A DNA stretch of 43,720 nt from Nemertoderma westbladi (lineage: Eukaryota > Xenacoelomorpha > Nemertodermatida > Nemertodermatidae): assembly GCA_032718475.1 (NCBI GenBank), contig JAUCBJ010000845.1, forward strand, positions 1 to 43,720, in the 5' to 3' direction. A program made the position numbers and the translations under genes. Under the pieces are notes generated by a model. That model saw only the letters and a program-made list of their open reading frames with translations. It was not told where the DNA came from and ran no database searches. Positions 1-13,100 of this stretch are shown one piece after another. Each line of letters begins with the position of its first letter. The stretch's first letter is position 1.

Positions 1-3000
1 TCAGAATCTATTGGGAACTTCTTTCAGAAACTATTGGGAACTTCTTACAGAAACTATTGGGAACTTCTTTCAGAAACTTTTGGGAACTTCTTTCAGAATC
101 TATTGGGAACTTCATTCAGAATCTATTGGGAACTTCTTTCAGAAACTATTGGGAACTTCTTTCAGAAACTATTGGGAACTTCTTACAGAAACTATTGGGA
201 ACTTCTTACAGAAACTATTGGGAACTTCTTTCAGAAACTATTGGGAACTTCTTTCAGAAACTATTGGGAACTTCTTTCAGAAACTATTGGGAACTTCTTA
301 CAGAAACTATTGGGAACTTCTTTCAGAAACTATTGGGAACTTCTTACAGACACTATTGGGAACTTCTTTCAGAAACTATTGGGAACTTCATTCAGAAACT
401 ATTGGGAACTTCTTTCAGAAACTATTGGGAACTTCATTCAGAAACTATTGGGAACTTCTTTCAGAAACTATTGGGAACTTCTTTCAGAAACTATTGGGAA
501 CTTCTTACAGAAACTATTGGGAACTTCATTCAGAAACTATTGGGAACTTCTTTCAGAAACTATTGGGAACTTCATTCAGAAACTATTGGGAACTTCTTTC
601 AGAAACTATTGGGAACTTCTTACAGACACTATTGGGAACTTCATTCAGAAACTATTGGGAACTTCTTTCAGAAACTATTGGGAACTTCATTCAGAAACTA
701 TTGGGAACTTCTTTCAGAAACTATTGGGAACTTCTTTCAGAAACTTTTGGGAACTTCTTTCAGAAAATATTGGGAACTTCTTTCAGAAACTATTGGGAAC
801 TTCATTCAGAAACTTTTGGGAACTTCTTTCAGAAACTATTGGGAACTTCATTCAGAAACTATTGGGAACTTCTTTCAGAAACTATTGGGAACTTCATTCA
901 GAAACTATTGGGAACTTCTTTCAGAAACTATTGGGAACTTCTTTCAGAAACTATTAGGAACTTCTTTCAGAAACTATTGGGAACTTCATTCAGAAACTAT
1001 TGGGAACTTCTTTCAGAAACTATTGGGAACTTCATTCAGAAACTATTGGGAACTTCTTTCAGAAACTATTGGGAACTTCTTTCAGAAACTATTGGGAACT
1101 TCATTCAGAAACTATTGGGAACTTCTTTCAGAAACTATTGGGAACTTCTTTCAGAAACTATTGGGAACTTCTTTCAGAAACTATTGGGAACTTCATTCAG
1201 AAACTATTGGGAACTTCTTTCAGAAACTATTGGGAACTTCTTTCAGAAACTATTGGGAACTTCATTCAGAAACTATTGGGAACTTCTTTCAGAAACTATT
1301 GGGAACTTCTTTCAGAAACTATTGGGAACTTCTTTCAGAAACTATTGGGAACTTCTTTCAGAAACTATTGGGAACTTCTTTCAGAAACTATTGGGAACTT
1401 CTTTCAGAAACTATTGGGAACTTCTTTCAGAAACTATTGGGAACTTCATTCAGAAACTATTGGGAACTTCTTTCAGAAACTATTGGGAACTTCATTCAGA
1501 AACTATTGGGAACTTCTTTCAGAAACTATTGGGAACTTCTTTCAGAAACTATTGGGAACTTCATTCAGAAACTATTGGGAACTTCTTTCAGAAACTATTG
1601 GGAACTTCATTCAGAAACTATTGGGAACTTCTTTCAGAAACTATTGGGAACTTCATTCAGAAACTATTGGGAACTTCTTTCAGAAACTATTGGGAACTTC
1701 TTTCAGAAACTATTGGGAACTTCTTTCAGAAACTATTGGGAACTTCTTTCAGAAACTATTGGGAACTTCATTCAGAAACTATTGGGAACTTCTTTCAGAA
1801 ACTATTGGGAACTTCATTCAGAAACTATTGGGAACTTCTTTCAGAAACTATTGGGAACTTCTTACAGACACTATTGGGAACTTCTTTCAGAAACTATTGG
1901 GAACTTCTTTCAGAAACTAATGGGAACTTCTTTCAGAATCTATTGGTAACTTCTTTCAGAAACTATTGGGAACTTCTTTCAGAATCTATTGGGAACTTCT
2001 TTCAGAAACTATTGGGAACTTCTTTCAGAAACTATTGGGAACTTCTTTCAGAAACTATTGGGAACTTCATTCAGAAACTATTGGGAACTTCTTACAGAAA
2101 CTATTGGGAACTTCATTCAGAATCTATTGGGAACTTCTTTCAGAAACTATTGGGAACTTCTTTCAGAAACTATTGGGAACTTCATTCAGAAACTATTGGG
2201 AACTTCTTTCAGAAACTATTGGGAACTTCATTCAGAAACTATTGGGAACTTCATTCAGAAACTATTGGGAACTTCTTTCAGAAACTATTGGGAACTTCAT
2301 TCAGAAACTATTGGGAACTTCTTTCAGAAACTATTGGGAACTTCTTTCAGAAACTATTGGGAACTTCATTCAGAAACTATTGGGAACTTCTTTCAGAAAC
2401 TATTGGGAACTTCATTCAGAAACTATTGGGAACTTCTTTCAGAAACTATTGGGAACTTCTTTCAGAAACTATTGGGAACTTCTTTCAGAAACTATTGGGA
2501 ACTTCTTTCAGAAACTATTGGGAACTTCATTCAGAAACTATTGGGAACTTCTTTCAGAAACTATTGGGAACTTCATTCAGAAACTATTGGGAACTTCTTT
2601 CAGAAACTATTGGGAACTTCTTACAGACACTATTGGGAACTTCTTTCAGAAACTATTGGGAACTTCTTTCAGAAACTAATGGGAACTTCTTTCAGAATCT
2701 ATTGGTAACTTCTTTCAGAAACTATTGGGAACTTCTTTCAGAATCTATTGGGAACTTCTTTCAGAAACTATTGGGAACTTCTTTCAGAAACTATTGGGAA
2801 CTTCTTTCAGAAACTATTGGGAACTTCATTCAGAAACTATTGGGAACTTCTTACAGAAACTATTGGGAACTTCATTCAGAATCTATTGGGAACTTCTTTC
2901 AGGAACTATTGGGAACTTCTTTCAGAAACTATTGGGAACTTCATTCAGAAACTATTGGGAACTTCTTTCAGAAACTATTGGGAACTTCATTCAGAATCTA

Positions 3001-3099
3001 TTGGGAACTTCTTTCAGAAACTATTGGGAACTTCTTTCAGAAACTATTGGGAACTTCATTCAGAAACTATTGGGAACTTCTTTCAGAAACTATTGGGAA

Positions 3100-6000
3100 C
3101 TTCTTTCAGAAACTATTGGGAACTTCATTCAGAAACTATTGGGAACTTCTTTCAGAATCTATTGGGAACTTCTTTCAGAAACTAATGGGAACTTCTTTCA
3201 GAATCTATTGGTAACTTCTTTCAGAAACTATTGGGAACTTCTTTCAGAATCTATTGGGAACTTCTTTCAGAAACTATTGGGAACTTCTTTCAGAAACTAT
3301 TGGGAACTTCTTTCAGAAACTATTGGGAACTTCATTCAGAAACTATTGGGAACTTCTTACAGAATCTATTGGGAACTTCTTACAGAATCTATTGGGAACT
3401 TCTTTCAGAAACTTTTGGGAACTTCTTTCAGAAACTATTGGGAACTTCTTTCAGAAACTATTGGGAACTTCATTCAGAAACTATTGGGAACTTCTTTCAG
3501 AAACTATTGGGAACTTCTTACAGAATCTATTGGGAACTTCTTTCAGAAACTAGTGGGAACTTCTTTCAGAATCTATTGGGAACTTCTTTCAGAAACTTTT
3601 GGGAACTTCTTTCAGAATCTATTGGGAACTTCATTCAGAAACTATTGGGAACTTCTTTCAGAAACTATTGGGAACTTCTTTCAGAAACTATTGGGAACTT
3701 CATTCAGAAACTATTGGGAACTTCTTTCAGAAACTATTGGGAACTTCTTACAGAATCTATTGGGAACTTCTTTCAGAAACTAGTGGGAACTTCTTTCAGA
3801 ATCTATTGGGAACTTCTTTCAGAAACTTTTGGGAACTTCTTTCAGAATCTATTGGTAACTTCTTTCAGAAACTATTGGGAACTTCTTTCAGAAACTATTG
3901 GGAACTTCTTTCAGAAACTATTGGGAACTTCTTTCAGAAACTATTGGGAACTTCTTTCAGAAACTATTGGGAACTTCTTTCAGAATCTATTGGGAACTTC
4001 TTTCAGAAACTTCTTTCAGAATCTATTGGGAACTTCATTCAGAAACTATTGGGAACTTCTTTCAGAAACTATTGGGAACTTCTTTCAGAATCTATTGGGA
4101 ACTTCTTTCAGAAACTATTGGGAACTTCTTTCAGAAACTATTGGGAACTTCTTTCAGAAACTATTGGGAACTTCATTCAGAAACTATTGGGAACTTCTTT
4201 CAGAAACTATTGGGAACTTCTTTCAGAAACTATTGGGAACTTCATTCAGAAACTATTGGGAACTTCTTTCAGAATCTATTGGGAACTTCTTTCAGAAACT
4301 AATGGGAACTTCTTTCAGAATCTATTGGTAACTTCTTTCAGAAACTATTGGGAACTTCTTTCAGAATCTATTGGGAACTTCTTTCAGAAACTATTGGGAA
4401 CTTCTTTCAGAAACTATTGGGAACTTCTTTCAGAAACTATTGGGAACTTCATTCAGAAACTATTGGGAACTTCTATCAGAAACTTTTGGGAACTTCTTTC
4501 AGAATCTATTGGGAACTTCATTCAGAAACTATTGGGAACTTCTTTCAGAAACTATTGGGAACTTCTTTCAGAATCTATTGGGAACTTCTTTCAGAAACTA
4601 TTGGGAACTTCTTTCAGAAACTTTTGGGAACTTCTTTCAGAATCTATTGGGAACTTCATTCAGAAACTATTGGGAACTTCTTTCAGAAACTATTGGGAAC
4701 TTCTTACAGAATCTATTGGGAACTTCTTTCAGAAACTAGTGGGAACTTCTTTCAGAAACTATTGGGAACTTCTTTCAGAAACTATTGGGAACTTCTTACA
4801 GAATCTATTGGGAACTTCTTTCAGAAACTAGTGGGAACTTCTTTCAGAATCTATTGGGAACTTCTTTCAGAAACTTTTGGGAACTTCTTTCAGAAACTAT
4901 TGGGAACTTCTTTCAGAAACTATTGGGAACTTCATTCAGAAACTATTGGGAACTTCTTTCAGAAACTATTGGGAACTTCTTACAGAATCTATTGGGAACT
5001 TCTTTCAGAAACTAGTGGGAACTTCTTTCAGAATCTATTGGGAACTTCTTTCAGAAACTTTTGGGAACTTCTTTCAGAATCTATTGGGAACTTCATTCAG
5101 AAACTATTGGGAACTTCTTTCAGAAACTATTGGGAACTTCTTTCAGAATCTATTGGGAACTTCTTTCAGAAACTATTGGGAACTTCTTTCAGAATCTATT
5201 GGGAACTTCTTTCAGAAACTTTTGGGAACTTCTTTCAGAAACTATTGGGAACTTCTTTCAGAAACTATTGGGAACTTCTTTCAGAAACTATTGGGAACTT
5301 CATTCAGAAACTATTGGGAACTTCTTTCAGAAACTATTGGGAACTTCTTTCAGAAACTATTGGGAACTTCTTTCAGAAACTATTGGGAACTTCTTTCAGA
5401 AACTATTGGGAACTTCTTACAGAATCTATTGGGAACTTCTTACAGAATCTATTGGGAACTTCTTTCAGAAACTTTTGGGAACTTCTTTCAGAAACTATTG
5501 GGAACTTCTTTCAGAAACTATTGGGAACTTCTTAAAGAAACTATTGGGAACTTCTTTCAGAAACTATTGGGAACTTCTTTCAGAAACTATTGGGAACTTC
5601 TTTCAGAAACTATTGGGAACTTCTTACAGAATCTATTGGGAACTTCTTTCAGAAACTAGTGGGAACTTCTTTCAGAATCTATTGGGAACTTCTTTCAGAA
5701 ACTTTTGGGAACTTCTTTCAGAATCTATTGGGAACTTCATTCAGAAGCTATTGGGAACTTCTTTCAGAAACTATTGGGAACTTCTTTCAGAAACTATTGG
5801 GAACTTCATTCAGAAACTATTGGGAACTTCATTCAGAAACTTTTGGGAACTTCTTTCAGAATCTATTGGGAACTTCATTCAGAAGCTATTGGGAACTTCT
5901 TTCAGAAACTATTGGGAACTTCTTTCAGAAACTATTGGGAACTTCATTCAGAAACTATTGGGAACTTCATTCAGAAGCTATTGGGAACTTCTTTCAGAAA

Positions 6001-9000
6001 CTATTGGGAACTTCTTTCAGAATCTATTGGGAACTTCATTCAGAAGCTATTGGGAACTTCTTTCAGAAACTATTGGGAACTTCTTTCAGAAACTATTGGG
6101 AACTTCATTCAGAAACTATTGGGAACTTCTTACAGAAAATATTGGGAACTTCTTACAGAATCTATTGGGAACTTCTTTCAGAATCTATTGGGAACTTCAT
6201 TCAGAAACTATTGGGAACTTCTTTCAGAAACTATTGGGAACTTCTTACAGAATCTATTGGGAACTTCTTTCAGAAACTAGTGGGAACTTCTTTCAGAAAC
6301 TATTGGGAACTTCTTTCAGAAACTTTTGGGAACTTCTTTCAGAAACTATTGGGAACTTCTTTCAGAAACTATTGGGAACTTCATTCAGAAACTATTGGGA
6401 ACTTCTTTCAGAAACTATTGGGAACTTCTTACAGAATCTATTGGGAACTTCTTTCAGAAACTAGTGGGAACTTCATTCAGAAACTTTTGGGAACTTCTTA
6501 CAGAAACTATTGGGAACTTCTTTCAGAAACTATTGGGAACTTCTTTCAGAATCTATTGGGAACTTCATTCAGAAACTATTGGGAACTTCTTTCAGAAACT
6601 ATTGGGAACTTCTTTCAGAAACTATTGGGAACTTCTTACAGAATCTATTGGGAACTTCTTTCAGAAACTATTGGGAACTTCTTTCAGAAACTATTGGGAA
6701 CTTCTTTCAGAAACTATTGGGAACTTCATTCAGAAACTAATTGGAACTTCATTCAGAAACTTTTGGGAACTTCTTACAGAAACTATTGGGAACTTCTTTC
6801 AGAAACTATTGGGAACTTCTTTCAGAATCTATTGGGAACTTCATTCAGAAACTATTGGGAACTTCTTTCAGAAACTATTGGGAACTTCTTTCAGAAACTA
6901 TTGGGAACTTCTTACAGAATCTATTGGGAACTTCTTACAGAATCTATTGGGAACTTCTTTCAGAAACTTTTGGGAACTTCTTTCAGAAACTATTGGGAAC
7001 TTCTTTCAGAAACTATTGGGAACTTCATTCAGAAACTATTGGGAACTTCTTTCAGAAACTATTGGGAACTTCTTACAGAATCTATTGGGAACTTCTTTCA
7101 GAAACTAGTGGGAACTTCTTTCAGAATCTATTGGGAACTTCTTTCAGAAACTTTTGGGAACTTCTTTCAGAAACTATTGGGAACTTCTTTCAGAAACTAT
7201 TGGGAACTTCATTCAGAAACTATTGGGAACTTCTTTCAGAAACTATTGGGAACTTCTTACAGAATCTATTGGGAACTTCTTTCAGAAACTAGTGGGAACT
7301 TCTTTCAGAATCTATTGGGAACTTCTTTCAGAAACTTTTGGGAACTTCTTTCAGAATCTATTGGGAACTTCATTCAGAAACTATTGGGAACTTCTTTCAG
7401 AAACTATTGGGAACTTCTTTCAGAATCTATTGGGAACTTCTTTCAGAAACTATTGGGAACTTCTTTCAGAAACTTTTGGGAACTTCTTTCAGAATCTATT
7501 GGGAACTTCATTCAGAAACTATTGGGAACTTCTTTCAGAAACTATTGGGAACTTCTTACAGAATCTATTGGGAACTTCTTTCAGAAACTAGTGGGAACTT
7601 CTTTCAGAAACTATTGGGAACTTCTTTCAGAAACTATTGGGAACTTCTTACAGAATCTATTGGGAACTTCTTTCAGAAACTAGTGGGAACTTCTTTCAGA
7701 ATCTATTGGGAACTTCTTTCAGAAACTTTTGGGAACTTCTTTCAGAAACTATTGGGAACTTCTTTCAGAAACTATTGGGAACTTCATTCAGAAACTATTG
7801 GGAACTTCTTTCAGAAACTATTGGGAACTTCTTACAGAATCTATTGGGAACTTCTTTCAGAAACTAGTGGGAACTTCTTTCAGAATCTATTGGGAACTTC
7901 TTTCAGAAACTTTTGGGAACTTCTTTCAGAATCTATTGGGAACTTCATTCAGAAACTATTGGGAACTTCTTTCAGAAACTATTGGGAACTTCTTTCAGAA
8001 TCTATTGGGAACTTCTTTCAGAAACTATTGGGAACTTCTTTCAGAATCTATTGGGAACTTCTTTCAGAAACTTTTGTGAACTTCTTTCAGAAACTATTGG
8101 GAACTTCTTTCAGAAACTATTGGGAACTTCTTTCAGAAACTATTGGGAACTTCATTCAGAAACTATTGGGAACTTCTTTCAGAAACTATTGGGAACTTCT
8201 TTCAGAAACTATTGGGAACTTCTTTCAGAAACTATTGGGAACTTCTTTCAGAAACTATTGGGAACTTCTTACAGAATCTATTGGGAACTTCTTACAGAAT
8301 CTATTGGGAACTTCTTTCAGAAACTTTTGGGAACTTCTTTCAGAAACTATTGGGAACTTCTTTCAGAAACTATTGGGAACTTCTTAAAGAAACTATTGGG
8401 AACTTCTTTCAGAAACTATTGGGAACTTCTTTCAGAAACTATTGGGAACTTCTTTCAGAAACTATTGGGAACTTCTTACAGAATCTATTGGGAACTTCTT
8501 TCAGAAACTAGTGGGAACTTCTTTCAGAATCTATTGGGAACTTCTTTCAGAAACTTTTGGGAACTTCTTTCAGAATCTATTGGGAACTTCATTCAGAAGC
8601 TATTGGGAACTTCTTTCAGAAACTATTGGGAACTTCTTTCAGAAACTATTGGGAACTTCATTCAGAAACTATTGGGAACTTCATTCAGAAACTTTTGGGA
8701 ACTTCTTTCAGAATCTATTGGGAACTTCATTCAGAAGCTATTGGGAACTTCTTTCAGAAACTATTGGGAACTTCTTTCAGAAACTATTGGGAACTTCATT
8801 CAGAAACTATTGGGAACTTCATTCAGAAGCTATTGGGAACTTCTTTCAGAAACTATTGGGAACTTCTTTCAGAATCTATTGGGAACTTCATTCAGAAGCT
8901 ATTGGGAACTTCTTTCAGAAACTATTGGGAACTTCTTTCAGAAACTATTGGGAACTTCATTCAGAAACTATTGGGAACTTCTTACAGAAAATATTGGGAA

Positions 9001-9150
9001 CTTCTTACAGAATCTATTGGGAACTTCTTTCAGAATCTATTGGGAACTTCATTCAGAAACTATTGGGAACTTCTTTCAGAAACTATTGGGAACTTCTTAC
9101 AGAATCTATTGGGAACTTCTTTCAGAAACTAGTGGGAACTTCTTTCAGAA
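3100..9150 (+). repeat. Higher-order repeat copy A (7097-bp offset to copy B)
   Basis: This stretch of the 23-bp array recurs 7097 bp downstream. Diagnostic variants keep their spacing: the 13-bp short unit (about 4010 and 11107), the AAAG variant (about 5532 and 12629), the single CTAATTGG junction (about 6737 and 13834), and many CTAGTGGG units. A single-base difference is visible near 4473, where copy A has TTCTATCAG and copy B has TTCTTTCAG. Within copy A, about 4.5-6.4 kb also matches about 7.3-9.2 kb at a 2852-bp offset. Boundaries are approximate and were placed by following variant strings by eye. Confidence 0.85.
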
Positions 9151-10199
9151 ACTATTGGGAACTTCATTCAGAAACTATTGGGAACTTCTTACAGAATCTA
9201 TTGGGAACTTCTTACAGAATCTATTGGGAACTTCTTTCAGAAACTTTTGGGAACTTCTTTCAGAAACTATTGGGAACTTCTTTCAGAAACTATTGGGAAC
9301 TTCATTCAGAAACTATTGGGAACTTCTTTCAGAAACTATTGGGAACTTCTTACAGAATCTATTGGGAACTTCTTTCAGAAACTAGTGGGAACTTCTTTCA
9401 GAATCTATTGGGAACTTCTTTCAGAAACTTTTGGGAACTTCTTTCAGAATCTATTGGGAACTTCATTCAGAAACTATTGGGAACTTCTTTCAGAAACTAT
9501 TGGGAACTTCTTTCAGAAACTATTGGGAACTTCATTCAGAAACTATTGGGAACTTCTTTCAGAAACTATTGGGAACTTCATTCAGAATCTATTGGGAACT
9601 TCTTTCAGAAACTATTGGGAACTTCTTTCAGAAACTATTGGGAACTTCATTCAGAAACTATTGGGAACTTCTTTCAGAAACTATTGGGAACTTCTTTCAG
9701 AAACTATTGGGAACTTCATTCAGAAACTATTGGGAACTTCTTTCAGAATCTATTGGGAACTTCTTTCAGAAACTAATGGGAACTTCTTTCAGAATCTATT
9801 GGTAACTTCTTTCAGAAACTATTGGGAACTTCTTTCAGAATCTATTGGGAACTTCTTTCAGAAACTATTGGGAACTTCTTTCAGAAACTATTGGGAACTT
9901 CTTTCAGAAACTATTGGGAACTTCATTCAGAAACTATTGGGAACTTCTTACAGAATCTATTGGGAACTTCTTACAGAATCTATTGGGAACTTCTTTCAGA
10001 AACTTTTGGGAACTTCTTTCAGAAACTATTGGGAACTTCTTTCAGAAACTATTGGGAACTTCATTCAGAAACTATTGGGAACTTCTTTCAGAAACTATTG
10101 GGAACTTCTTACAGAATCTATTGGGAACTTCTTTCAGAAACTATTGGGAACTTCTTACAGAATCTATTGGGAACTTCTTTCAGAAACTATTGGGAACTT

Positions 10200-13100
10200 C
10201 TTTCAGAAACTATTGGGAACTTCATTCAGAAACTATTGGGAACTTCTTTCAGAATCTATTGGGAACTTCTTTCAGAAACTAATGGGAACTTCTTTCAGAA
10301 TCTATTGGTAACTTCTTTCAGAAACTATTGGGAACTTCTTTCAGAATCTATTGGGAACTTCTTTCAGAAACTATTGGGAACTTCTTTCAGAAACTATTGG
10401 GAACTTCTTTCAGAAACTATTGGGAACTTCATTCAGAAACTATTGGGAACTTCTTACAGAATCTATTGGGAACTTCTTACAGAATCTATTGGGAACTTCT
10501 TTCAGAAACTTTTGGGAACTTCTTTCAGAAACTATTGGGAACTTCTTTCAGAAACTATTGGGAACTTCATTCAGAAACTATTGGGAACTTCTTTCAGAAA
10601 CTATTGGGAACTTCTTACAGAATCTATTGGGAACTTCTTTCAGAAACTAGTGGGAACTTCTTTCAGAATCTATTGGGAACTTCTTTCAGAAACTTTTGGG
10701 AACTTCTTTCAGAATCTATTGGGAACTTCATTCAGAAACTATTGGGAACTTCTTTCAGAAACTATTGGGAACTTCTTTCAGAAACTATTGGGAACTTCAT
10801 TCAGAAACTATTGGGAACTTCTTTCAGAAACTATTGGGAACTTCTTACAGAATCTATTGGGAACTTCTTTCAGAAACTAGTGGGAACTTCTTTCAGAATC
10901 TATTGGGAACTTCTTTCAGAAACTTTTGGGAACTTCTTTCAGAATCTATTGGTAACTTCTTTCAGAAACTATTGGGAACTTCTTTCAGAAACTATTGGGA
11001 ACTTCTTTCAGAAACTATTGGGAACTTCTTTCAGAAACTATTGGGAACTTCTTTCAGAAACTATTGGGAACTTCTTTCAGAATCTATTGGGAACTTCTTT
11101 CAGAAACTTCTTTCAGAATCTATTGGGAACTTCATTCAGAAACTATTGGGAACTTCTTTCAGAAACTATTGGGAACTTCTTTCAGAATCTATTGGGAACT
11201 TCTTTCAGAAACTATTGGGAACTTCTTTCAGAAACTATTGGGAACTTCTTTCAGAAACTATTGGGAACTTCATTCAGAAACTATTGGGAACTTCTTTCAG
11301 AAACTATTGGGAACTTCTTTCAGAAACTATTGGGAACTTCATTCAGAAACTATTGGGAACTTCTTTCAGAATCTATTGGGAACTTCTTTCAGAAACTAAT
11401 GGGAACTTCTTTCAGAATCTATTGGTAACTTCTTTCAGAAACTATTGGGAACTTCTTTCAGAATCTATTGGGAACTTCTTTCAGAAACTATTGGGAACTT
11501 CTTTCAGAAACTATTGGGAACTTCTTTCAGAAACTATTGGGAACTTCATTCAGAAACTATTGGGAACTTCTTTCAGAAACTTTTGGGAACTTCTTTCAGA
11601 ATCTATTGGGAACTTCATTCAGAAACTATTGGGAACTTCTTTCAGAAACTATTGGGAACTTCTTTCAGAATCTATTGGGAACTTCTTTCAGAAACTATTG
11701 GGAACTTCTTTCAGAAACTTTTGGGAACTTCTTTCAGAATCTATTGGGAACTTCATTCAGAAACTATTGGGAACTTCTTTCAGAAACTATTGGGAACTTC
11801 TTACAGAATCTATTGGGAACTTCTTTCAGAAACTAGTGGGAACTTCTTTCAGAAACTATTGGGAACTTCTTTCAGAAACTATTGGGAACTTCTTACAGAA
11901 TCTATTGGGAACTTCTTTCAGAAACTAGTGGGAACTTCTTTCAGAATCTATTGGGAACTTCTTTCAGAAACTTTTGGGAACTTCTTTCAGAAACTATTGG
12001 GAACTTCTTTCAGAAACTATTGGGAACTTCATTCAGAAACTATTGGGAACTTCTTTCAGAAACTATTGGGAACTTCTTACAGAATCTATTGGGAACTTCT
12101 TTCAGAAACTAGTGGGAACTTCTTTCAGAATCTATTGGGAACTTCTTTCAGAAACTTTTGGGAACTTCTTTCAGAATCTATTGGGAACTTCATTCAGAAA
12201 CTATTGGGAACTTCTTTCAGAAACTATTGGGAACTTCTTTCAGAATCTATTGGGAACTTCTTTCAGAAACTATTGGGAACTTCTTTCAGAATCTATTGGG
12301 AACTTCTTTCAGAAACTTTTGGGAACTTCTTTCAGAAACTATTGGGAACTTCTTTCAGAAACTATTGGGAACTTCTTTCAGAAACTATTGGGAACTTCAT
12401 TCAGAAACTATTGGGAACTTCTTTCAGAAACTATTGGGAACTTCTTTCAGAAACTATTGGGAACTTCTTTCAGAAACTATTGGGAACTTCTTTCAGAAAC
12501 TATTGGGAACTTCTTACAGAATCTATTGGGAACTTCTTACAGAATCTATTGGGAACTTCTTTCAGAAACTTTTGGGAACTTCTTTCAGAAACTATTGGGA
12601 ACTTCTTTCAGAAACTATTGGGAACTTCTTAAAGAAACTATTGGGAACTTCTTTCAGAAACTATTGGGAACTTCTTTCAGAAACTATTGGGAACTTCTTT
12701 CAGAAACTATTGGGAACTTCTTACAGAATCTATTGGGAACTTCTTTCAGAAACTAGTGGGAACTTCTTTCAGAATCTATTGGGAACTTCTTTCAGAAACT
12801 TTTGGGAACTTCTTTCAGAATCTATTGGGAACTTCATTCAGAAGCTATTGGGAACTTCTTTCAGAAACTATTGGGAACTTCTTTCAGAAACTATTGGGAA
12901 CTTCATTCAGAAACTATTGGGAACTTCATTCAGAAACTTTTGGGAACTTCTTTCAGAATCTATTGGGAACTTCATTCAGAAGCTATTGGGAACTTCTTTC
13001 AGAAACTATTGGGAACTTCTTTCAGAAACTATTGGGAACTTCATTCAGAAACTATTGGGAACTTCATTCAGAAGCTATTGGGAACTTCTTTCAGAAACTA

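Noticed and set aside
11-3214. 1067-codon ORF and dozens of similar ORFs across 1-17.9 kb
   Set aside because: All are readings of the stop-free 23-bp satellite. They share one cyclic peptide in every frame, start and stop only at random variant units, and show no codon bias or unique domain.
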